From Alloalcanivorax mobilis (lineage in GTDB: Bacteria; Pseudomonadota; Gammaproteobacteria; Pseudomonadales; Alcanivoracaceae): 64,000 bases of DNA. How positions within the stretch are numbered: the first letter of the stretch is position 1; each line of letters begins with the position of its first letter. Below the pieces are notes generated by a model. The model searched no databases and had not been told where the DNA came from. It saw only the letters and a list, made by a program, of their open reading frames with translations. Made by a program: the position numbers and the translations under genes. Below are positions 45,967 through 54,586 of this stretch, one piece after another. The DNA lies in assembly GCF_002864685.1 (NCBI RefSeq), contig NZ_NMQZ01000001.1, forward strand, positions 275,020-339,019. The letters are read 5' to 3'.

Positions 45967-46355
45967 GGGCATCTCCTTCGCTATTGTTATGGTTAGGGAA
46001 CCTCACAGGGCTTGCCGAGCCCTGGCGCTAGTGTGCCCCGCCTCGCCCCCTTTTGCGATTGGCCCGATAGCGGCGAAGGTTAGGCGCGAGCGTCGTTGCG
46101 TGGCATACTCGATGATTCAGGAGGCTCAGCTATCATGGAATGCCACTCGCGGCACAACATTACTCTGATCACCCTGTCGCACTGCCCGCGACGGGGCAGG
46201 CGCCCCTATTTTCCCGATCCCCCGTTGTCTCATTGATGCCGTTTTTCGATACCATCAAGCAGGCCATGCCCCACTGAAAAAGCCTTTCATGGGTATTTCC
46301 CTGGCCTGTTAAGCTCAAAGCGGCCCCGACCGCGACTGACGACAACGGATTGCCT
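45967..46355. other. Intergenic region between the Kazal lipoprotein and mrpA
   Basis: About 390 bp separating divergent genes, so it should hold both promoters, none of which I can place with confidence. A possible 33-codon ORF (46135-46236) with an AGGAGG site lies here without recognisable content. A small hairpin CTGCCC-GCGACG-GGGCAG is at 46182-46199. No repeat or RNA gene was recognised. Confidence 0.4.
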
Positions 46356-49151
46356 ATGAATCTCGCCCTTATGGTTTTGCTGCCCTTTCTGGGGGCGGTA
46401 CTGCCACCGCTGGCTGAGCGTCTGCGAGCATCACGCACCGTGCTGGCGCTGACCGCCGCGGCCTTGCCGTTGCTGGCGCTGGTCTGGCTCTGGTGGCCGG
46501 CGCAGCGGGTGCTCAGTGGCGGCATCGTGCAGTTTTCCCGGCCCTGGATGCCCTCTCTCGGCCTGGACCTGGCGTTCCGGCTGGATGGCCTGTCGTTGCT
46601 GTTCGCGGTGCTGGTGCTGGGCATTGGCCTGCTGGTGGTGGTGTACGCCCGCTATTATTTGTCCGCCAACGAAAAGGCCGGGCGCTTCTATGCGTTCCTG
46701 CTGTTGTTCATGGGCGCGATGCTCGGTCTGGTGACCAGCGACAACCTGATTTTGCTGGTGCTGTTCTGGGAACTGACCAGCCTCAGTTCGTTTTTGCTGA
46801 TCGGCTTCTGGTCGCACCAGAGCGCCGCCCGCAAAGGGGCGCGCATGTCGCTGGCGGTCACCGGCATGGGTGGGCTGGCGCTGCTCGCCGGGGTCCTGTT
46901 GCTGGGCCAGGTGGCGGGCAGTTACTCCCTTGGCGAGGTGCTGGCGGCCGGCGACCGGATTCGCGCCAACGCGCTTTATCCACTGATTCTGGTGCTGGTG
47001 CTGCTGGGGGTGTTCACCAAGAGCGCGCAGTTCCCGTTCCATTTCTGGCTGCCGCACGCCATGGCGGCGCCCACGCCTGTGAGCGCTTACTTACATTCCG
47101 CGACCATGGTCAAGGCCGGGGTTTTTCTGCTGGCGCGCTTCTACCCGGCGCTGTCGGGCACCGATCTGTGGTTCTATCTGGTCACCGGCGCCGGCCTTGC
47201 GACCCTGTTGTGGGGAGCGGCGGTGGCCCTGTTCCAGCACGACCTGAAGGGCCTGCTGGCCTATTCCACGATCAGCCACCTGGGGCTGATCACCATGCTG
47301 TTCGGGCTCAACTCGCCGCTGGCGGCGGTGGCGGCGGTGTTCCATATCATCAACCACGCCACCTTCAAGGCGTCGCTGTTCATGGCCGCCGGCATCATCG
47401 ACCATGAAACCGGCACCCGGGACATGCGCCGCATCAATGGTTTGTGGCGTTATATGCCCTACACCGCCGTGTTGGCGATGGTGGCGACCGCGGCGATGGC
47501 CGGGGTGCCGCTGCTGAACGGTTTTCTCTCCAAGGAAATGTTTTTCGCCGAGGCGCTGGAAGCCGGTGCGGTCAGCCCGTTGAGCTGGCTGTTGCCGGTG
47601 GGCGCGACCCTGGGCGGGGTGTTCTCGGTGGCCTATTCGGCGCGCTTTATCCACGACGTGTTCTTTAACGGCGAGCCGGTCAACCTGCCCAAGTTTCCGC
47701 CCCATGAACCGCCGCGCTATATGAAAGTGCCAGTGGAGATCCTGGTTGCTTTGTGCGTGGCGGTAGGGGTATTTCCGGGGTTTACCGTCAGCGCGCTGCT
47801 GGCGGTGGCGGGCACCGCCACCCTGGGCGGCACGCTGCCTGAGTACACCCTGTCGATCTGGCATGGCTTCAATCTGCCGTTGCTGATGAGCTTCGTGGCC
47901 CTGGCCGGCGGCGTGCTGATCTACAGCCAGCGGCGCCGCTTGTTCGCCGCCTACGAGCGGTTGCCCGCGATGGACGCCAATCTGATTTTCGAGGGTCGGG
48001 TTCAAGCGCTGGTGCGCCTTGCCGCGGCGCTCAGCGAGCGCCTGCGCAACGGTTCCTTGCAAAGCTACGCCGCCTGGCTGCTCGGCGTGGTGGCATTGAT
48101 GCTGCTGGTGTATCTGACGCCGGCCCTGCTCACGGACTCCGGCGCGATGTTGCCGCTGGACGGCGCCGCCGCGCTTGGTGGTCTGATTCTGATCGTGGCG
48201 GCGTTGATCACCGCCTTCCTGCACCGGCACCGGATGACCGCGATCATGTCGGTGAGTGTGGTGGGGCTGGTGGTGTCGTTGATCTTCGTGCGCTTTTCGG
48301 CCCCGGATCTGGCGCTCACTCAGCTGTCCGTGGAAGTGGTCACCATGCTGCTGCTGATGCTGGCGATGTACTTCCTGCCGGTGCGCACCCGGGTGGAATC
48401 CGGTGCGCTGCGGGTGGGCCGGGACGTGCTGCTGGCGGTGGTGATCGGCGGCGGCGTGGGGGTGATGGCCTTCGCGATGATGACCAGTGGCTTCGATTCG
48501 ATCAGCCCGTTCTTCCTGGAGAACGCCAAGCCCGGTGGTGGCGGCACCAATGTGGTGAACGTGATTCTGGTGGATTTCCGCGGCTTTGATACCTTCGGCG
48601 AGATCACCGTGCTGGGCATCGCCGGGCTGGGCATCTATGCGTTGCTGCGCGACCTGGAACTGGACTCGGCGGCCACCGATTCAATGGGCCGGCCGTGGGC
48701 CCGGGACGCCCACCCGCTGGTGCTGGTGACCATCTCGCGGCCGCTGTTGCCGCTGGCGTTGCTGGTCTCGGTGTACATCTTTCTGCGGGGCCACAACCTG
48801 CCCGGCGGCGGCTTTATCGCCGGCCTGATCACTTCGGTGGCGCTGTTGCTGCAATACGTTGCCTCCGGGGTTGAGTGGGTGCACCGCCGCATGCCTGGCG
48901 ATTACCACCCGCTGGTGGCGGTGGGCCTGTTGCTGGCGGGCATTACCGGGCTGGCCTCCTGGATGTTCGGCTACCCGTTCCTGACCAGCACCTTCGATCA
49001 CATCCACTGGCCCCTGGTCGGCGAATTCGAACTGGCCAGCGCCATGCTGTTCGACACCGGCGTGTTCTTCACGGTGGTGGGCGCCACGCTGTTGATGCTG
49101 GCCAATCTGGGCAAGTTGTCGTTGCTTGACGATAAAAGGAGGGCCGGCTGA
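46356..49151 (+). CDS. mrpA: Mrp-type Na+/H+ antiporter subunit A with fused MnhB domain
   Basis: 931 residues. The N-terminal two thirds are homologous to NuoL-type proton-channel subunits, with the key acidic helix LVLFWELTSLSSFLLIGFWSHQ and FTKSAQFPFHFWLPHAMAAPTPVSAYLHSATMVKAG. The C-terminal part carries the MbhD/MbhE-like region and an MnhB domain (VTISRPLLPLALLVSVYIFLRGHNLPGGGFIAGL), so subunits A and B are one polypeptide as in the six-gene Sha/Pha systems. The complex exchanges Na+ (or K+) for H+ and supports salt and pH tolerance. Start ATG 46356. It is the first of six tightly packed genes. Confidence 0.95.
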   Translation: MNLALMVLLPFLGAVLPPLAERLRASRTVLALTAAALPLLALVWLWWPAQRVLSGGIVQFSRPWMPSLGLDLAFRLDGLSLLFAVLVLGIGLLVVVYARYYLSANEKAGRFYAFLLLFMGAMLGLVTSDNLILLVLFWELTSLSSFLLIGFWSHQSAARKGARMSLAVTGMGGLALLAGVLLLGQVAGSYSLGEVLAAGDRIRANALYPLILVLVLLGVFTKSAQFPFHFWLPHAMAAPTPVSAYLHSATMVKAGVFLLARFYPALSGTDLWFYLVTGAGLATLLWGAAVALFQHDLKGLLAYSTISHLGLITMLFGLNSPLAAVAAVFHIINHATFKASLFMAAGIIDHETGTRDMRRINGLWRYMPYTAVLAMVATAAMAGVPLLNGFLSKEMFFAEALEAGAVSPLSWLLPVGATLGGVFSVAYSARFIHDVFFNGEPVNLPKFPPHEPPRYMKVPVEILVALCVAVGVFPGFTVSALLAVAGTATLGGTLPEYTLSIWHGFNLPLLMSFVALAGGVLIYSQRRRLFAAYERLPAMDANLIFEGRVQALVRLAAALSERLRNGSLQSYAAWLLGVVALMLLVYLTPALLTDSGAMLPLDGAAALGGLILIVAALITAFLHRHRMTAIMSVSVVGLVVSLIFVRFSAPDLALTQLSVEVVTMLLLMLAMYFLPVRTRVESGALRVGRDVLLAVVIGGGVGVMAFAMMTSGFDSISPFFLENAKPGGGGTNVVNVILVDFRGFDTFGEITVLGIAGLGIYALLRDLELDSAATDSMGRPWARDAHPLVLVTISRPLLPLALLVSVYIFLRGHNLPGGGFIAGLITSVALLLQYVASGVEWVHRRMPGDYHPLVAVGLLLAGITGLASWMFGYPFLTSTFDHIHWPLVGEFELASAMLFDTGVFFTVVGATLLMLANLGKLSLLDDKRRAG

Positions 49152-49486
49152 TGGAAGCGATGATCGCTATCGTGATTGCCGTGATGGTGGGCACCGGCGT
49201 GTATCTGGTGCTGCGGGCCCGGACCTTCCCGGTGATTCTCGGCATCACCCTGCTCAGCTATGGGGTCAATGTGTTCGTGTTCGTTTCCGGCCGCCTGAAA
49301 CTGGACCAGGTGGCGGTGGTGGGGGTGTCCGATTCGCCCACCGACCCGCTGCCCCAGGCGCTGGTGCTCACCGCCATTGTGATCGGCTTCGCGATGACCG
49401 CTTTTCTGGTGGTGCTGGCGTTGCGTGGCCAGGGTGAATTGAAGTCCGACCATGTGGATGGCCGGCGCGATGAGGAGATCGACTGA
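49151..49486 (+). CDS. mrpC: Mrp antiporter subunit C
   Basis: 111 residues, three hydrophobic helices, NuoK-like: MIAIVIAVMVGTGVYLVLRARTFPVILGITLLSYGVNVFVFVSG, then PLPQALVLTAIVIGFAMTAFLVVLAL with the conserved PLPQALVLTAIVI motif. It overlaps the mrpA stop and the mrpD start by one or a few bases, indicating translational coupling. Confidence 0.95.
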   Translation: MEAMIAIVIAVMVGTGVYLVLRARTFPVILGITLLSYGVNVFVFVSGRLKLDQVAVVGVSDSPTDPLPQALVLTAIVIGFAMTAFLVVLALRGQGELKSDHVDGRRDEEID

Positions 49487-50976
49487 TGGACCACCTGATC
49501 ATCGCGCCGATCCTGATTCCCGCCTTCGCCGGCATGTTGCTGTTGCTGGAAGTGCGCGAGCGGCTCTGGCTGCGCCGCGCCACCGGCTTGATCGCCACCC
49601 TGGCGCTGGTGCCGGTGACCCTGATGCTGTTCCAGCGTGCTTTCGCCGGCGAGATCACCGTCTACGATCTGGGCAACTGGCCGGCGCCGTTTGGCATCGT
49701 GCTGGTGCTGGACCGCCTCAGCGCGCTGATGCTGCTGCTGACCTCGCTGCTGGCGGTGCCGGCGCTGCTGTACGCGAGCCAGGGCGATGACCGTATCGGC
49801 GCCAATTTCCAGGCGCTGTTTCAGCTGCAGTTGATGGGCATCAATGGCGCCTTTCTGACCGGCGACCTGTTTAACCTGTTCGTGTTTTTCGAAGTGCTGT
49901 TGATCGCCTCCTACGGCTTGGCCCTGCATGGGCGTGGCCCGGCGCGGGTGGGCGCGGGCATCCATTATGTGGTGCTCAATCTGATCGGCTCGGCGCTGTT
50001 TCTGATCGCCCTGGCGTTGATCTACGGCACCACCGGCACCCTCAACATGGCGGATTTCGCGGTCAAGGTGAATCAACTCGACGGCCAGGCCCGCACGCTC
50101 GCCGAAGTGGCGGGCCTGATGTTGTGGATTGTGTTCGGGCTCAAGGCGGCCCTGTTCCCGCTGTATTTCTGGTTGCCCGCCACCTACGCCAACGCCAGTG
50201 CCGGCGTGGCGGCGCTGTTCGCGGTGATGACCAAGGTGGGCATCTACGCCATCGCGCGGGTGTACGGGCTGGCCTTCGGTGCCGGTGAGCTGGCCGGGCT
50301 GGGCCGCAACGCGTTGTGGGTGGTGGCGCTGGTGACCCTGGTGCTGGCGGCGCTGGGCGCGCTGTCGGCGCGCCGTCTCGGCGAGCAGATCGCGTATCTG
50401 GTGGTGATGTCGGTGGGCACGCTGGTGGCTGGCGTGGCCTGGGGCACGCCGGCGGCGTTCGGTGCTTCGCTGTACTACCTGATTCATTCCACGTTGGTGT
50501 GCGGCGGGCTGTTCCTGCTTGCCGACCTGATCGGCCGGGGTCGCGGCGACCTGGGTGACCGGATCATGGCCGGGCCGGTGCCGGCCGGCCGGGGGGGCCT
50601 GGCGCCGTTGTTCTTTATCGGCGCGGTGGCGGTGGTGGGCTTGCCGCCGCTGTCCGGGTTCTTCGGTAAAGTCGCCCTGATGCAGGCGGTGCCGGCGCCG
50701 CTCTACTGGGCGCTGTTGCTGAGCGCCGGCCTGGTGGCGCTGGTCGGGCTGAGCCGTTCCGGCTCGACGCTGTTCTGGCGCGCCACCGGCGAAGCGGATG
50801 CCCCGCGGCTGGACTACTGGCGGTTGTTCGCGGCGGCTCTGTTGCTGGCGGCGGCGCCGGCGATGGCGGTGTGGGGCGGCCCTCTGCTGGCGATCAGCGA
50901 TGCCACCGCCGGCCAATGGGCCGATCCATCCCAGTACATCAATGCGGTGCTGAACACCGCCGGAGGTGGCGGATGA
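49486..50976 (+). CDS. mrpD: Mrp antiporter subunit D
   Basis: 496 residues with about fourteen transmembrane segments, homologous to NuoM/NuoN. FNLFVFFEVLLIASYGLALHG carries the conserved membrane Glu, and AALFPLYFWLPATYANASAGVAALFAVMTKVGIYAI the Lys and His-like proton-path region. It is one of the two proton/cation-translocating subunits. It overlaps mrpE by 4 bp (ATGA). Confidence 0.95.
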   Translation: MDHLIIAPILIPAFAGMLLLLEVRERLWLRRATGLIATLALVPVTLMLFQRAFAGEITVYDLGNWPAPFGIVLVLDRLSALMLLLTSLLAVPALLYASQGDDRIGANFQALFQLQLMGINGAFLTGDLFNLFVFFEVLLIASYGLALHGRGPARVGAGIHYVVLNLIGSALFLIALALIYGTTGTLNMADFAVKVNQLDGQARTLAEVAGLMLWIVFGLKAALFPLYFWLPATYANASAGVAALFAVMTKVGIYAIARVYGLAFGAGELAGLGRNALWVVALVTLVLAALGALSARRLGEQIAYLVVMSVGTLVAGVAWGTPAAFGASLYYLIHSTLVCGGLFLLADLIGRGRGDLGDRIMAGPVPAGRGGLAPLFFIGAVAVVGLPPLSGFFGKVALMQAVPAPLYWALLLSAGLVALVGLSRSGSTLFWRATGEADAPRLDYWRLFAAALLLAAAPAMAVWGGPLLAISDATAGQWADPSQYINAVLNTAGGGG

Positions 50977-51458
50977 TCCGGATACTGCCTTTCCCGCTGT
51001 TGAGTCTGTTGTTGTGGCTGGCGTGGATGCTGCTCAATGGGTTCAGTTGGGGCCATGCGCTGCTCGGCCTGCTGCTGGCCCTGTTGTTGCCGTTGGCGAC
51101 CCGGCCGTTCTGGCCGAACGTGCCGCGTTTGCGCAATCTGCCCCGGCTGCTGCGTTTTCTGGCGCTGGTGCACTGGGACATCGTGGTCGCCAACCTGACC
51201 GTGGCATTGCTGATTCTGCGTTCACCGCGCCGTTTGCGGCCGGCGTTCGTGGAATTGCCGCTGGCGCTCACGGATGACTTCGCCATCACCGTTCTGATGA
51301 GCACCATTTCCCTGACCCCGGGCACCGTCAGTGCCGACGTCAGCGAGGACCGCGCCACCTTGCTGATTCATGTGTTGGATGTGGACGACCCCGAGGCCCT
51401 GGTGGCGGAGATCAAGCAGCGCTATGAACGGCCGCTCAAGGAGATTTTCGAATGCTAG
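50973..51458 (+). CDS. mrpE: Mrp antiporter subunit E
   Basis: 161 residues, two N-terminal helices (LLSLLLWLAWMLLNGFSWGHALLGLLLALLLPL) and a cytoplasmic domain with the MrpE motif TVLMSTISLTPGTVSADVSEDRATLLIHVLDV. An accessory subunit needed for antiport. Translationally coupled to mrpD and mrpF by short overlaps. Confidence 0.93.
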   Translation: MIRILPFPLLSLLLWLAWMLLNGFSWGHALLGLLLALLLPLATRPFWPNVPRLRNLPRLLRFLALVHWDIVVANLTVALLILRSPRRLRPAFVELPLALTDDFAITVLMSTISLTPGTVSADVSEDRATLLIHVLDVDDPEALVAEIKQRYERPLKEIFEC

Positions 51459-51721
51459 AGATCGCGCTTCCGGTGGGGTTCGCCCTGATCGTGCTGGCCC
51501 TGCTGCTCAATCTGTACCGGTTGTTGCGCGGGCCGACCCTGCCGGATCGGGCCTTGGCCCTGGACACCATGTACGTCAACGCCATCGCGCTGATCGTGCT
51601 GTACGGCATCGCCACCGACAGCAAGCTGTACTTCGAAGCGGCCATGCTGATTGCCTTGATCGGCTTTGTCAGCACCGTGGCGGTGGCCAAATACATGACC
51701 CGTGGCGACATCATTGAATAG
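51452..51721 (+). CDS. mrpF: Mrp antiporter subunit F
   Basis: 89 residues, three helices, with the MrpF signature YRLLRGPTLPDRALALDTMYVNAIALIVLYGI and an acidic EAAMLIALIGFVSTVAVAKY helix. It overlaps mrpE by 7 bp. It is a small core membrane subunit. Confidence 0.94.
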   Translation: MLEIALPVGFALIVLALLLNLYRLLRGPTLPDRALALDTMYVNAIALIVLYGIATDSKLYFEAAMLIALIGFVSTVAVAKYMTRGDIIE

Positions 51722-51756
51722 CCGCTCACGCGGTGCTGATGGCAGGAGAGAAAATA

Positions 51757-52089
51757 ATGGATTCCCTGGTTGAGTTTCTGGTCGCCGCCTTCATATTGCT
51801 GGGCGCGGCGTTCGCGCTGATCGGTTCCATCGGTCTGGCGCGGCTGCCGGATTTTTACCTGCGGCTGCACGGGCCCACCAAGGCCAGCACCCTGGGCGTG
51901 GGGGGCATGATCATGGCGTCGCTGCTGTTTTTTTCCTGGCAGGCGCAAACCCTGCAGCTTCAGGAAGTGCTGATCGTGTTGTTCCTGTTTATTACCGCGC
52001 CGGTGTCCGCGCACATGCTGGCCAAGGCGGCCATGCATCGGGGTCTGGCACGGCGTAAAGACACAAAAGGCCGACCCTGGAAACAGTAG
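51757..52089 (+). CDS. mrpG: Mrp antiporter subunit G
   Basis: 110 residues, three helices: VEFLVAAFILLGAAFALIGSIGLARLPDFYLRLHGPTKASTLGVGG is the typical MrpG start (RLPDFYxRLHxxTKAxTLG). ATG 51757 was chosen because CAGGAGAG precedes it; the frame opens 24 bp earlier. It is the last gene of the operon. The candidate small RNA promoter lies about 55 bp beyond its stop. Confidence 0.94.
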   Translation: MDSLVEFLVAAFILLGAAFALIGSIGLARLPDFYLRLHGPTKASTLGVGGMIMASLLFFSWQAQTLQLQEVLIVLFLFITAPVSAHMLAKAAMHRGLARRKDTKGRPWKQ

Positions 52090-52143
52090 TTCCAGGGCGG
52101 TATTAGAAAGATTCAGTGAAAATTGTAAAAGGTCCGAACCGAT

Positions 52144-52174
52144 GGAAACTTTTTCTCAAGGCGGCCGGTCCTAA
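52144..52174 (+). promoter_or_regulatory. Candidate ECF (AlgU/RpoE-like) promoter of the small RNA
   Basis: GGAAACTT (52144-52151) and TCCTAA (52169-52174) are 17 bp apart, close to the AlgU/RpoE pattern GAACTT-N16/17-TCTGA. Transcription would begin near 52180, exactly at the first predicted stem. The consensus match is partial. Confidence 0.4.
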
Positions 52175-52179
52175 TCAAT

Positions 52180-52330
52180 AGCTACGGACTGGTAACCCCC
52201 GATCCCCCAGTACCCTCGCCGGTTCGTAGCTTCTGGACACCCCAGCCTCTCCCCCAGGAGGCTGGGGCGGCAAGCCTCCCTGGCAGCGCAGTCGTTCCCT
52301 TCCCCCCACTTGCTGCCAGGGATTTTTTTT
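52180..52330 (+). ncRNA. Predicted structured small RNA with three C-rich hairpin loops
   Basis: Three consecutive hairpins. SL1: AGCTACG (52180-52186) with CGTAGCT (52225-52231), inner stem ACTGG/CCAGT, loop with two C5 runs. SL2: CCCCAGCCTC (52240-52249) with GAGGCTGGGG (52258-52267), a perfect 10-bp stem, loop TCCCCCAG. SL3: CCCTGGCAGC (52278-52287) with GCTGCCAGGG (52312-52321), perfect 10 bp, loop with CCCTTCCCCCC, followed by A and eight T (Rho-independent terminator). The three exposed C-runs could pair with G-rich Shine-Dalgarno sequences. It is convergent with engB, as Spot 42 is with the E. coli engB gene yihA. There is no sequence claim to Spot 42 or ErsA; expression is untested. 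Confidence 0.7.
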
Positions 52331-52507
52331 GCCCATCGAAAAGTGGGCTTTGCGTACCTGCCTCCTGAAAAGCAACTCCTGTGCCACTTCCCGAAAAAGA
52401 GAGAAATCCTTTCTAAATCAACGTGTTGCCGTGAAATGGCGCGATCAGCCCGCCGCCGGTGCCGGGCGCCAGGGTGTCGCAAAATGTCCCGGGGGTGACG
52501 CGGCCGG

Positions 52508-53137
52508 TCAGTTTTGTGGCGCGTCGGGGATTGCCAGCCATTCGCCCAGCAATGCCCAGGCGTCTTCACTGCCGGTGCCGGCGGTGGCCGAAAACAACTG
52601 CGCGGACAGCGGGGCGGGGTGGCCGGTGAGTTCCTTGCGTACCGCCAGCAGGGCGGTCTTGGCGGCGCCGTACTTGAGCTTGTCGGCTTTGGTCAGCAAC
52701 AGATGCACCGGCATTTTGGCGCGCGCCGACCAGTCCAGAATCAGGCGGTCGAATTCCTTCAGCGGGTGGCGAATGTCCATCAGCAGCACCAACCCGCTGA
52801 GGCATTGCCGGCGCGCCAGATAATCGTCCAGGTGATGCTGCCAATGCGCTCGGGTGACCTTGTCCACCTTGGCGTAGCCGTAACCGGGCAAATCCACCAG
52901 CCGTCGTTGCGGGTCCAGTTCGAAAAAATTGATCAGTTGGGTGCGCCCCGGCGTTTTCGAGGTGCGCGCCAGGCTGCGCTGTCCGGTGAGCCGGTTGATG
53001 GCGCTGGATTTGCCGGCGTTGGAGCGGCCGGCGAACGCCACTTCGAAACCCTCGTCGGGCGGGCATTGCTCAACGGTCTGGGCGCTTTTAAAAAATTGGG
53101 CCTGGTGCAACAGGCGTTCGGCGGGGCTCTGTGACAT
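52508..53137 (-). CDS. engB: Ribosome biogenesis GTP-binding protein EngB (YihA/YsxC)
   Basis: A 209-residue GTPase. [16 protein letters not shown] is the G1 P-loop, [15 protein letters not shown]2, [13 protein letters not shown]3 and LLTKADKL G4. It acts in 50S subunit assembly and is usually essential. Start ATG 53135-53137 ([15 protein letters not shown]) was preferred over an in-frame ATG 21 bp upstream. In related bacteria it is next to polA; here the mrp operon and the small RNA precede its 3' end. Confidence 0.96.
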   Translation of the reverse strand: MSQSPAERLLHQAQFFKSAQTVEQCPPDEGFEVAFAGRSNAGKSSAINRLTGQRSLARTSKTPGRTQLINFFELDPQRRLVDLPGYGYAKVDKVTRAHWQHHLDDYLARRQCLSGLVLLMDIRHPLKEFDRLILDWSARAKMPVHLLLTKADKLKYGAAKTALLAVRKELTGHPAPLSAQLFSATAGTGSEDAWALLGEWLAIPDAPQN

Positions 53138-53209
53138 GGCCTGATGTCGTCCGTACAATCAGCGGAAATCACCGCCGGGGCGGCGCTTGGCGCCGGAGTG
53201 GATGCGTAT

Positions 53210-53239
53210 GTACTCAACACCGGCTGCGTAGTATATAAT
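53210..53239 (+). promoter_or_regulatory. Candidate promoter of the cytochrome c5-c4 genes
   Basis: A perfect -10 TATAAT at 53234-53239 stands out in GC-rich sequence between divergent engB and cytochrome c5. The -35 region around 53210-53216 is poor. The transcript would have a leader of roughly 100 nt before the cytochrome c5 ATG. Confidence 0.45.
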
Positions 53240-53344
53240 GCGCGCCGTCACGCGTTTGGCGCGTGGCCGGAGTTCTACAGGTGTTTGTCTATAAAGGCAA
53301 ATTCCGCTTGCCAGCATGTCGCCAGCTCCATGGGGAGATACCGC

Positions 53345-53650
53345 ATGAAAGGTTTGATCGCCGGGCTCGGCCTGGTAGCCGCATTGGGTCTCGTTTCCGT
53401 TGCCCAGGCCGCCACGGTCAAGGAACGTTACGACCAAAGCTGCACCTACTGCCACAGTAGCGGTGCCGCGGGCGCCCCCAAAACAGGCGACCAGGCAGCG
53501 TGGAAACCGCGCCTGGAAAAAGGCGAAGACACGCTGGTCAAACACGTCAAAGAAGGTTTCAACGCCATGCCGCCGGGCGGCATGTGTGGTGACTGCTCCG
53601 ATCAAGACTATCGTGCTCTTATCGAGTACATGTCCAAGACCTCAAAGTAA
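53345..53650 (+). CDS. Cytochrome c5
   Basis: 101 residues. The signal peptide is MKGLIAGLGLVAALGLVSVAQA. The heme c motif CTYCHSS, then GFNAMPPGGMCGDCSDQDY provides the axial Met and the extra Cys pair characteristic of cytochrome c5. It is a periplasmic electron carrier. ATG 53345 was selected over an upstream open frame because it gives the signal peptide. It precedes cytochrome c4 by 24 bp, as in Pseudomonas. Confidence 0.92.
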   Translation: MKGLIAGLGLVAALGLVSVAQAATVKERYDQSCTYCHSSGAAGAPKTGDQAAWKPRLEKGEDTLVKHVKEGFNAMPPGGMCGDCSDQDYRALIEYMSKTSK

Positions 53651-53674
53651 CTCCCCGTTTTTGAAGGAAGGGCC

Positions 53675-54334
53675 ATGAAGTTTTTCAAGCTGTTTGTGCT
53701 TTTGGCTGCCGTGCTGGCCGCCCCCGCCGCGCTGGCCGCGGGCGACGCGGAAGCCGGTAAAGAAAAGGCGACCCCCTGCGCGGCTTGTCATGGCCAGGAT
53801 GGTAATTCCCCGTCTGGTCAGTACCCGAGCCTGGCCGGTCAGGGCGCGCCCTACCTGCTTGAGCAGCTCAAGGCGTTCAAATCCGGCGCCCGCAACAACG
53901 CCATCATGGCCGGCATGGTCGCCAACCTGAGCGATCAGGACATGCAGGATCTGGCCGCCTACTTCGCCGATCAGAGCATTCAGCCGGGCCAGGCCGATCC
54001 GGAGCTGGTGGAAGCGGGCGAGCGCCTGTACCGCGGCGGCGACATGAAAAACGGCATTCCCGCCTGCTCCGGCTGCCATGGCCCCGGCGGCCAGGGCGTG
54101 GCCGCCGCGCACTTCCCGGCGCTGGGTGGTCAGCATGCCGAGTACCTGGAAGCCCAGCTCAAGGCGTTCCGCGCCGCCGGCCGTGGCGACCTGGGCGATA
54201 ATCTGGTGGTCCGTGAAAACGACCCGCAGGCGATGATGCGCACCATCGCGGGCAAAATGAGCGACGGCCAGATCAAGGCCGTGGCCAGCTTCCTGTCCGG
54301 TCTTTCCGTTGAGGAAGAGGGCGACGCCGAGTAA
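53675..54334 (+). CDS. Diheme cytochrome c4
   Basis: 219 residues. The signal peptide ends at about residue 19 (PAALAA). Two cytochrome c domains follow, with heme sites CAACHGQDG and CSGCHGPGG and axial Met regions AIMAGMVANL and QAMMRTIAGKM. Cytochrome c4 is a membrane-associated periplasmic carrier feeding cbb3-type and other oxidases. A GC-rich terminator follows directly. Confidence 0.95.
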   Translation: MKFFKLFVLLAAVLAAPAALAAGDAEAGKEKATPCAACHGQDGNSPSGQYPSLAGQGAPYLLEQLKAFKSGARNNAIMAGMVANLSDQDMQDLAAYFADQSIQPGQADPELVEAGERLYRGGDMKNGIPACSGCHGPGGQGVAAAHFPALGGQHAEYLEAQLKAFRAAGRGDLGDNLVVRENDPQAMMRTIAGKMSDGQIKAVASFLSGLSVEEEGDAE

Positions 54335-54360
54335 CGGCGAGGTTCACGCCCGGCAACACA

Positions 54361-54389
54361 AAAAGGCAGCCCGCGGGCTGCCTTTTTTT
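54361..54389 (+). terminator. Rho-independent terminator after cytochrome c4
   Basis: AAAAGGCAGCCCG-CGGGCTGCC followed by seven T. The 9-bp GC stem and T tract make this a clear terminator of the cytochrome operon. Confidence 0.93.
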
Positions 54390-54391
54390 GG

Positions 54392-54586
54392 TTCATCGCG
54401 CTTTAGCGGGAAATCTATGCGGGAGGTCTCTATCCGGGACGCGAATCTGTGTGGGTGCCTTCCGGGATCGCTCCACCCGGCGTCTGCAGCGGCCCATGTC
54501 GCCGAGGCTCACTGCTAAGCGGCTCAGGGCGTCGCGCCCTGAGCCGCGCCCCCGGCTGGAGCGAGACTTCCCGCTAATCCGCGAAG
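54392..54586. repeat. Non-coding element bounded by inverted repeats
   Basis: The left end TTCATCGCGCTTTAGCGGGAA (54392-54412) and right end TTCCCGCTAATCCGCGAAG (54568-54586) are inverted copies, agreeing at 15 of 17 positions. Inside lie GGTGCCTTCCGGGATCGCTC (54454-54473) and a perfect 13-bp hairpin, GCGGCTCAGGGCG-TCG-CGCCCTGAGCCGC (54519-54547). Part of the same unit recurs at 63897-64000 after another terminator. No transposase is present, so it looks MITE- or REP-like. Confidence 0.7.

Noticed and set aside
46182..46199. CTGCCC hairpin as a terminator
   Set aside because: Short stem with no T run, and it is not at the end of a gene.
46135..46236. 33-codon ORF with an AGGAGG site before mrpA
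   Set aside because: No recognisable content and composition like non-coding DNA; it could be a leader peptide but nothing supports that.
52331..52348. GCCCA/TGGGC hairpin just after the sRNA as part of the RNA
   Set aside because: It lies beyond the T8 terminator and its 5-bp stem is weak; it may belong to the engB 3' region.
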